Assembly: GCA_022496205.1 (NCBI GenBank)
Contig: WTXD01000048.1
Location: 142,412-206,411 of the forward strand
Length of the DNA: 64,000 nucleotides
Direction of reading: 5' to 3'
From: Gloeopeniophorella convolvens
Lineage: Eukaryota; Basidiomycota; Agaricomycetes; Russulales
Each line of letters opens with the position of its first letter. Within the stretch, counting starts at the first letter, position 1. Positions 57,929 to 64,000 of the stretch are shown piece after piece. Made by a program: the position numbers and the translations under genes. The notes beneath the pieces were generated by a model. That model saw only the letters and a program-made list of their open reading frames with translations, ran no database searches and was not told where the DNA came from.

Positions 57929-58801
57929 GGAAAGACATGGGTGCACACGGCCTACGGGACGCAGACTGGCAGCAACGCACTCACGATATGATGCATGCGA
58001 CGGTGTGCGGCGCGTCCTACGCCTTGCGACGTCACGTGGCTGACAACCCCGAGGCGCGCCGGCATCGACGCGGCATGCCGACCCGCAATGATGCTGCACG
58101 CGGGGCGCCGCTAACTGAGGTGCATGCGCACCTCCTCTCAGGCGCACTCATGGGCCCGATGCATGCACTCCCGTGCGCACGCAGGCGGCAGGACACCCGC
58201 CTCACAATGTACTCGTACCCGGCCGTGGCATCCTGGGACCTGGTGAGCGTTGCGGGCGCGGGCGCGGTAGTGCTGGGGCGCAGCTTGGAGATCCTGGCGC
58301 CGCGGGTGGGTGGTGCATCTGCAGGGGCGGGTGGATGGGGCGTGGATGACTGGACAGCCGTTGGGCAGTTGTGCGCGACGGTGGCAGCAGCGTGGGATGC
58401 CTGTGGTCCAGTCAGGCCGCGGGCGTGCACGGGCCCGGCGGGGGTGGACGAAAGGGTAGTACATAGGCACCGTGTCAGCATTATTCTGCATCGCGCCAAA
58501 GTCTGCTATGATATATGACCGATCACACCTCCGCTCGAGGCAATCGGCGACCGGGGGGATGGTGGAAGGTGATGCAGCGAAATGGGCGCAGCAGGAAGCA
58601 CGGGAAGGCCGGGGGCCACTCAGATCGAGATCGACCCTTTGCGCTTGCTGTAGCGCCCAGCGCTTACAGAGGCCAGGGCGGTACTTACATACTTCTGGGA
58701 CTCGGAGCTGAAAGCTGAAGCGCTGAGGGCCTCAACGTCAGTGTCAACGTGTGTGGGCCTCACTCCATCGCATCCCTCCCAACCCCATCGTCGATACTCC
58801 A
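57929..58801. other. Stretch between gene fragments; no gene supported
   Basis: A GC-rich region with long but motif-free open frames. The last 60 bp (CACTCCATCGCATCCCTC onward) resemble the sequence just before the intact DUF6535 start at 54078. The 779-bp foldback element of the original locus is absent here. Confidence 0.5.
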
Positions 58802-59201
58802 ATGCCACAGCTACAGCCACAGACAGGAGACGGACACATACAAGTTTCCATGAACACACCCGAGGCAGCAGCCAGCCCAGGTAAGTGCTGCATGGCCCGC
58901 GCGCGGCTTCTCGCTGAGTATGCGTGCTCCGACTCCAAGATCGTGGTGCCCCAGTAGCCGCATCTGCTGGTCATGCGCCCAGCCAACAAGAGGAAAATTT
59001 CTCAGATGGATCCGGCCCATCTTTGCCATGTACCTCGAGAAGGCCGAGAAGGACGATGACAAGATGACCGAAAGCTGGAAGGAGACGCCGACGGTATCCT
59101 TGTGTTTGTGCGTTGCCCTTCGTCTTATTCTCGCTCCCCACCGTAACACTTACACCTCCCACCGTAGACCGTCTTTTCTCTGCCACCGTCGCGACGTTCA
59201 T
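58802..59201 (+). pseudogene. 5' fragment of a DUF6535 gene
   Basis: It repeats exon 1, intron 1, exon 2, intron 2 and the first bases of exon 3 of the gene at 54078. The order is MPQLQPQTGDGHIQVSMNT before a GTAAGT donor, then FAMYLEKAEKDDDKMTESW, then an exon 3 start reading FSATVATF. A base is lost in the GGAAGG(G)AGACG segment and another at the exon 3 start, so the frame is broken. Homology stops at 59201, exactly where copia-like sequence begins. Confidence 0.82.
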
Positions 59202-61280
59202 CTATACAGGCACTACTGCCTTGTTCGATGAAGACCTCTTCCTAAGTGTTCTACTACAAAGCGTAGAGGCGTAGTACAATTAGATGACCCTATTAATGGT
59301 CAGGATGGTTCGGAAAATGACCATCAGCCCATTCCTTTAGTGGAAGACGATCCGCAGCCATAGGGCAGAGCCGTCCCCCTCTCCTATTAAAAGAACAATG
59401 AACGGGAACTGACGAGGAACCTGAACAACGTGTGCCTACTCCTGAGCCAGAATTAGAGCAGAACAATCCCCTGATGAAGGATAAGTCCCTGGAGGCTTTG
59501 TGCCCAGGTGCTCAACCGGGAAAGGAAAGTACCATCATGCCCTGGTAACATCTATGGGAAAACAGGCACCTGTACAACAACATAAAGATGTCCAGCGGAT
59601 GCGTCAGTGGAAAGACCTAGTAGAGAAACCCTTGGTAGCTCCCAAAGGATAGATCCACTCGTCAAAGACAGGTTCCTGGCCTAGTCTTGACAAAAATCCA
59701 CAACGCATGAGCGAAAATCCGCAATCACCCTTAAGGGGGAGTGATGATGAAGTTGATGATATTTTATCGCAACTAGCACAGGAAGGGGGAGTACAATTCG
59801 TGAATTACCTGCTTGCAAAAGCCGGTACCACCAGATTCACAACCATAGACACGTCTAACATCAGAGAATGGACGTTATAAAGACATTCTGCGCATGCCTG
59901 AAGCGCAGCAAAAGGAATGGAAGGCAGCATGCCGTGAAGAACTAGAGGCACTTCGCAGGCGTAATGTCTTTGTGCTGGTGGACCCTCCTAAAGGGAGGAA
60001 GGTCATTAAAAACCGATGGGTCTTTGATGAGAAAACCGATGGTCGTAAGAAAGCTAGGCTAGTAGCCAAAGGCTTTTCACAGGTTGAAGGCGTCGACTTC
60101 AATGAGATATTCTCTCCAGTTGTTCGTTATGAAACAGTTCGTCTTATGCTTGCCTTGGCAGCACTAGAACTGGTACATTACTGGATTAGACGTCAAAAGT
60201 GCTTTCCTATATGGTAAACTCGATGAGGAGCTGTATATGGAACAACCTGAAGGCTTTAAGGTGAAAGGCCAAGAGCGCAAAGTACTGCGACTATTACGCG
60301 CCATTTATGGTCTTAAACAGGCTGCTCTTGCTTGGTGGAAGCGCTAGATGAGTCCATGGCAGAACTAGGCTTTAAACGCCTTATATCTGACTCTGGCCTA
60401 TTTGTCTATAAAGGCAAAAAAGGCGAAATAGTTGTGGTTGTTGTCTATGTTGATGACTTATACTATATTAGGGAATAGCAAGCCTTGGTCGCCAAATTAA
60501 AGGCTGACTTTATGAAAAAGTGGGAATGTTGTGATCTAGGAGACGCAAAGGAGTTTTGTGCATGCGCATACTTCAAAGGATGGCAAAATTTATATTGACC
60601 AAACACCATACCTTGAGAAAAGTTGTAAGTGCTTTAAGCTTACAGATGCTAAGCATGTACCAACTCCATTGCCAGAAGGCTATCAGCCGCTCCTAAACAT
60701 CTCCAGTAGACGCAAACATTCGCACTCAATTCCAGCAAGTGATTGGCTCACTGCTTTATATAATGCTAGGGACTCGTCCTGATATAGCATTTGCAGTCAC
60801 AAAGCTGTCGCGTTTTGCAGCAAACCCTTCACAGGATCACCTTAATAGAGCACTGTACATTGTCGCTATCTAGCTGGCACATCAAAACTATGCACTAGTA
60901 TATGATGGTCGCTCTAATAAAGGGTTGTTTGCTTGCGCTGACTCGGATTGGGCTTCTGACCCAAATGATGCCGATCTACTACTGGATACTTAGTGAAACT
61001 AGCAGATAGAGTATTTAGCTGGAACTCTAGAGCGCAACGTACTGTAGCGCTGTCTTCCACTGAGGCTGAATACATGTCGATGAGTGATACAAGTCAACAG
61101 GTAGTCTGGATTAAGTCGCTTCTAGAGAGCTAGACATCAATCTAGGTGCCATTCCACTCTGTGGGGATAATCAGGGCACAATATTTGTCGCCTCAAACCC
61201 CGTACAAGAGCACAGGTTCAAGCACATTGATATTCGCTTCCACTATATACGACAAGTGGTACAGCTGTCACGAACACTAG
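59202..61280 (+). mobile_element. Decayed Ty1/copia retrotransposon (integrase end to RNase H)
   Basis: The order on the plus strand is that of copia pol. First comes an integrase-tail segment (GTTALFDEDLF near 59208). Next is the reverse transcriptase from 59894 ([40 protein letters not shown]), LYMEQPEGFKV near 60230, AIYGLKQAALAWWK near 60300 and the catalytic YVDDL at 60446-60460. RNase H with LSSTEAEYMSMSD lies near 61050 and HIDIRFHYIR near 61225. Many frameshifts and stops make it inactive. The 5' part (LTR, gag, protease, most of integrase) is missing. Confidence 0.88.
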
Positions 61281-61681
61281 GGCCTCAAGGAGGTCGAACT
61301 GCTCAGAACACTAGAGCAAATCCAGCCCTACCAGTAAATACCCTACGCGTCGCTCACAATGCGACGTGTACCACTCACATTGTGACTACAAGTCGAAATG
61401 CATCACGTGACCCTTCACCCCCATTCCTCGCCCTACTCCCTAATGGCCAATTAACCCTGGAATACCCCCAAGATCCCGGACTAGGGATCTCTCAGAATGG
61501 CCATATTACTCGTCCCAAAGTAACCAGAACCTTGATCAAGGTGAAACACTTCATGCGTCCTCTTTGGGACTCTGATCATCAAGAACTCCATGGGGCCAAG
61601 CCCCACTCTGCGATGGAATTAAGAAGCGTATCAGAGAGAGAGGTATGGGGAATCCCCTCTGGAATCCCCATCAGTAATTAG
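61281..61681. other. Sequence between copia remnant and candidate LTR
   Basis: About 400 bp with one open frame but no recognisable motif. It could be the untranslated 3' end of the copia element or an unrelated insertion. Confidence 0.4.
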
Positions 61682-62440
61682 TGTTGAGACGGACAGGACT
61701 CAGGACAGGAAGGACATCTCTGATTAGATTAGATAAGGGACTCGGTGATCTGCGAGCTATCTGATCTACAATGTATATGACATCATTATGTTCTAGCCCC
61801 TAAGGCTGTACCTACTTTCGTTCCTGTTCTAGATTCTTCCGGGCCCTTCCATGACCCACTGCAGTTCCGGGTTGACCCACCTGCAGTTCTGGTCAACCCA
61901 CTTTAGTTCCGCTTTCACATGGGTCTTTGGTTATCACATGTTGCTGTTGTTTATCACATGCAAACCACACTCCTTTTGTGTATATAAAGGACGCTGTTTT
62001 CGCCCTTGTAGCCTCAGTCTGTTGACTTCACTGACTGAGGCAAGTACTTTACTTCCGGAACTTCCGGACTTGCGCTTACCTAGTTACTTTAGCTTTGCTC
62101 TTGCTTGCCTAGGTATTGCGCCAATGACATTCAGTCTGTTGACTTCACTGACTGAGCTTTGCTCTTGCTTGCCTAGTTGGCACCCTGTTTCTGCTGCGCT
62201 TCAACAATTAGACCAGATTCGTCTGGGGGGTCTCCAGTAGTATATAAGACCCCCATGTATCGCCCAGTGGTCCTCAGACTGTCCATCTGTGGCACTCTCA
62301 TCTGTACCTAGCACTGCAATAGCACTGTTAGTGTGTTCCCCCTCGTATCTGCAATACTCGCAGCTCATCTTCTGTTCCCCCCCTGTGACGCTCTCTAAAC
62401 CCTCTGCTATCCTCTCTGCGCGCACCCCGCAAGTGAGTCC
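61682..62440 (+). mobile_element. Candidate long terminal repeat
   Basis: The segment begins TGTTGAGACGGACAGGACTC after TTAG, contains two TATA-like promoters (GTATATAAAGGACGC near 61979 and GTATATAAGACCCCC near 62238), and ends with a pyrimidine-rich stretch and TCCTGACA near 62440. These are ordinary LTR features (TG...CA ends, TATA). The partner LTR is not in the window, so the call rests on layout alone. It could belong to the coding region that starts at 62487. Confidence 0.4.
62014..62176. repeat. Internal direct duplication in the candidate LTR
   Basis: A 26-bp sequence beginning TCAGTCTGTTGACTTCACTG occurs exactly twice, at 62014-62039 and 62131-62156. GCTTTGCTCTTGCTTGCCTA likewise occurs near 62093 and 62155. 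This is a local segment duplication of about 60-120 bp within the presumed promoter region. Confidence 0.75.
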
Positions 62441-62486
62441 TGACATTTGGACAGTCTCTTACACCCTCTAATCAGCTGCGACCCCA

Positions 62487-63993
62487 GTGTCTTACTCTCA
62501 CTTTGGAATCACTGCACCCCGGACTGCGCTCCTCTCGGACCGTACTCAACCTCAGGCACTGATTCGCCCCTCGTCCTATCTTGACCTTGACGCTCCCACC
62601 TCTGGACCGTCCAACCCCCTTGACTACGGCACTCCCACTCGCGGACTGTCTCCTGAACTCCAGTACCCTCCTCTCGTCTCCACTCCTCGTCCTCCGCCTA
62701 CGCCTCGTTCCCCATCATACCATCCTCGTTCCCCATCTCCAATCGACGTCGAACCAGGACAAATCCTTGACGTTCTCACAGTACCACCTCGCTCTCCCTC
62801 TCCTCATCACTCAGCCTTCGACTTCTTAGTCCGCCTCAGAGCTCAACAGGTGCAAGAACGTTTCGCAGAAATAGTACGCACTTCAGCCATCCCTCAGTCT
62901 CCCACTCCTGGCCCCTCTCACACTGGTGAACAAGCTCCCAGCCCCTTGGTCGAGCCTACTCCAACCTCCCCTGTCGTATCCACTCCCCAGCCTTGCCTGT
63001 CGCGTTTTTCGCCTCTTTACTCCCCTTCGCATCTCTCTATCCTTGCCCCTTCTCCTCATCCTGCATCGTCAACGCATACTCCTGCACTCAGTCCTGCTCC
63101 TGCTCCTACTCCTCATCTTGTACCAACTCCCATACCCTCGCAAGCAGCGACGGTATCCCCTTTAATCTTCGCTCCTAATCCAGCACCTGCTCCCGCTCTT
63201 GAGATCTTAGTCGACGTCGCATTGAGCAAATCCCTGATCAAGCACCTCCTCCATACCAAGCTCCACCTCGTCGCTCTCCCTCCATCTCTGAGTTTAGTGA
63301 GGACCTCACTGACTACGCCGAGAACCACTTCGTCCTCCCTCGCCGTGCACCATCCCCTGACTGCGCTCACACCAACCACTACTACCACAAGTGCATCGCC
63401 GTAAGTCCTACACGGTTATCCAGCAGCAATCGGCAACCATCACCAGCCTTTCCGTGTCCTCACATCAGCAGCGCCCTTTACTACCTCACCACTTCGACGA
63501 ATTCCTCCCTGAAGTACGCCCCTTCAGGTTGATCATCCTCCCCAAGCACTACATCACCATCCCTTCCACGCGCGTGAACGGAGATGGTCCACCATACGCA
63601 CCACAGTACATCTGCGCCGTCACGCTTACACTCCCCCTTGTCGAGAACTCCCCCTTGGTGCCATCCGGTTACGACTTTACCTACCACCTCATCCACACCT
63701 TCAAAAACCTGCGTTCGGCACCCAACGACTCTACGAAGGAGCAAGAATTCCCCTTCGTCATATTGACTTCCTCGACGGCCGCGTCCTCACCACTGAAGGC
63801 AACCTCCACTTCAACCACGGTCGCCTCATCCGCATCGACAACCGGTACTCCGTCGTGAACGACGCCTGCAGCCTTTACCCCCATCTCAAACTCTTCACCG
63901 CCTACGCTCGCATTCCCAACAACATCAAGCAGATAGGCGACGATCCCTTCCTCGCTATCGACTCCAACCTCCTCGCCATCGTCCAATTCCGGT
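62487..63993 (+). CDS. Proline-rich coding region, unidentified, frameshifted
   Basis: A first frame (62487-63404) encodes a P/S/T-rich, low-complexity protein with GPSHTGEQAPSPL-type repeats. A second frame (from about 63391) reads FDEFLPEVRPFRLIILPKHY and YICAVTLTLPLVENSPLVP. A third (from 63714) reads FGTQRLYEGARIPLRHIDFL and IPNNIKQIGDDPFLAIDSNL, stopping at 63993. The second and third parts look like one folded domain interrupted by a frameshift or an unrecognised intron. The position after a candidate LTR suggests a gag-like retrotransposon protein, but I recognise no diagnostic motif and the region is cut by the window edge. Confidence 0.4.
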
Positions 63994-64000
63994 AGAAGAG

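Noticed and set aside
57799..58518. 240-residue plus-strand open frame
   Set aside because: It overlaps the ATRIP fragment on the opposite strand, has no motif, and its composition follows local GC content.
62014..62156. Exact 26-bp repeat as a possible CRISPR-like array
   Set aside because: Only two copies, in a eukaryotic LTR-like context, with additional repeated flanking sequence; a local duplication explains it.
1..64000. tRNA, rRNA or other structural RNA genes
   Set aside because: I looked for tRNA B-box-like GGTTCGAATCC patterns and rRNA cores while reading and found none that could be supported. A tRNAscan-SE and Infernal run would be decisive.

Overview
The window is nuclear DNA of a filamentous basidiomycete, most likely an Agaricomycete. 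The evidence is eukaryotic genes with many short introns (about 42-100 bp, GT...AG), GC-rich coding sequence, eleven full or partial copies of the DUF6535 membrane-protein family (typical of mushroom-forming fungi), and several classes of eukaryotic transposable element. All exon models below were built by hand from splice sites, reading phase and comparison between paralogues inside the window.

Region 1 (about 0.6-31.2 kb) is a decayed tandem array. Its repeat unit is a minus-strand DUF6535 gene ('A'), a short divergent spacer, a plus-strand Ted1/Cdc1-like calcineurin-type phosphoesterase, a plus-strand DUF6535 gene ('B'), and a convergent 3' spacer. There are four units plus a final unit lacking B. 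A1, A3 and A5 read as complete genes. A2 and A4, all B copies and four of five phosphoesterase copies are broken. Only the rightmost phosphoesterase (29188-31173) is intact. Unit 4 carries a TA-flanked inverted-repeat transposon with a second MITE nested in it.

Region 2 (31.8-34.6 kb) holds two single-copy housekeeping genes transcribed divergently from a 234-bp spacer: a FIT2/Scs3-type lipid-droplet protein (minus) and a RING/TRAF-type zinc-finger protein (plus).

Region 3 (36-47.3 kb) is a head-to-tail triplet of about 1000-residue paralogues, each with eight exons, a variant P-loop and a C-terminal region that may be a PD-(D/E)XK-like nuclease. The first has one nonsense codon; the second and third are open. 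Each has two CACGTG sites 21-22 bp apart upstream. This triplet is the best candidate for a poorly described system; a Crinkler-like NTPase/nuclease architecture is inferred, not proven.

Region 4 (47.3-49 kb) is a TA-flanked MITE split by a 1.39-kb poly(A)-tailed insertion with a 15-bp target duplication. Region 5 (49.5-56.6 kb) holds a ten-exon ATRIP/Rad26/Lcd1 checkpoint gene (minus), a 779-bp foldback element with 312-bp arms, and an intact DUF6535 gene (plus). Region 6 (57.4-64 kb) is a graveyard: fragments of the phosphoesterase, ATRIP and DUF6535 genes side by side, a decayed Ty1/copia element, a candidate LTR, and a frameshifted proline-rich coding region that meets the right edge.
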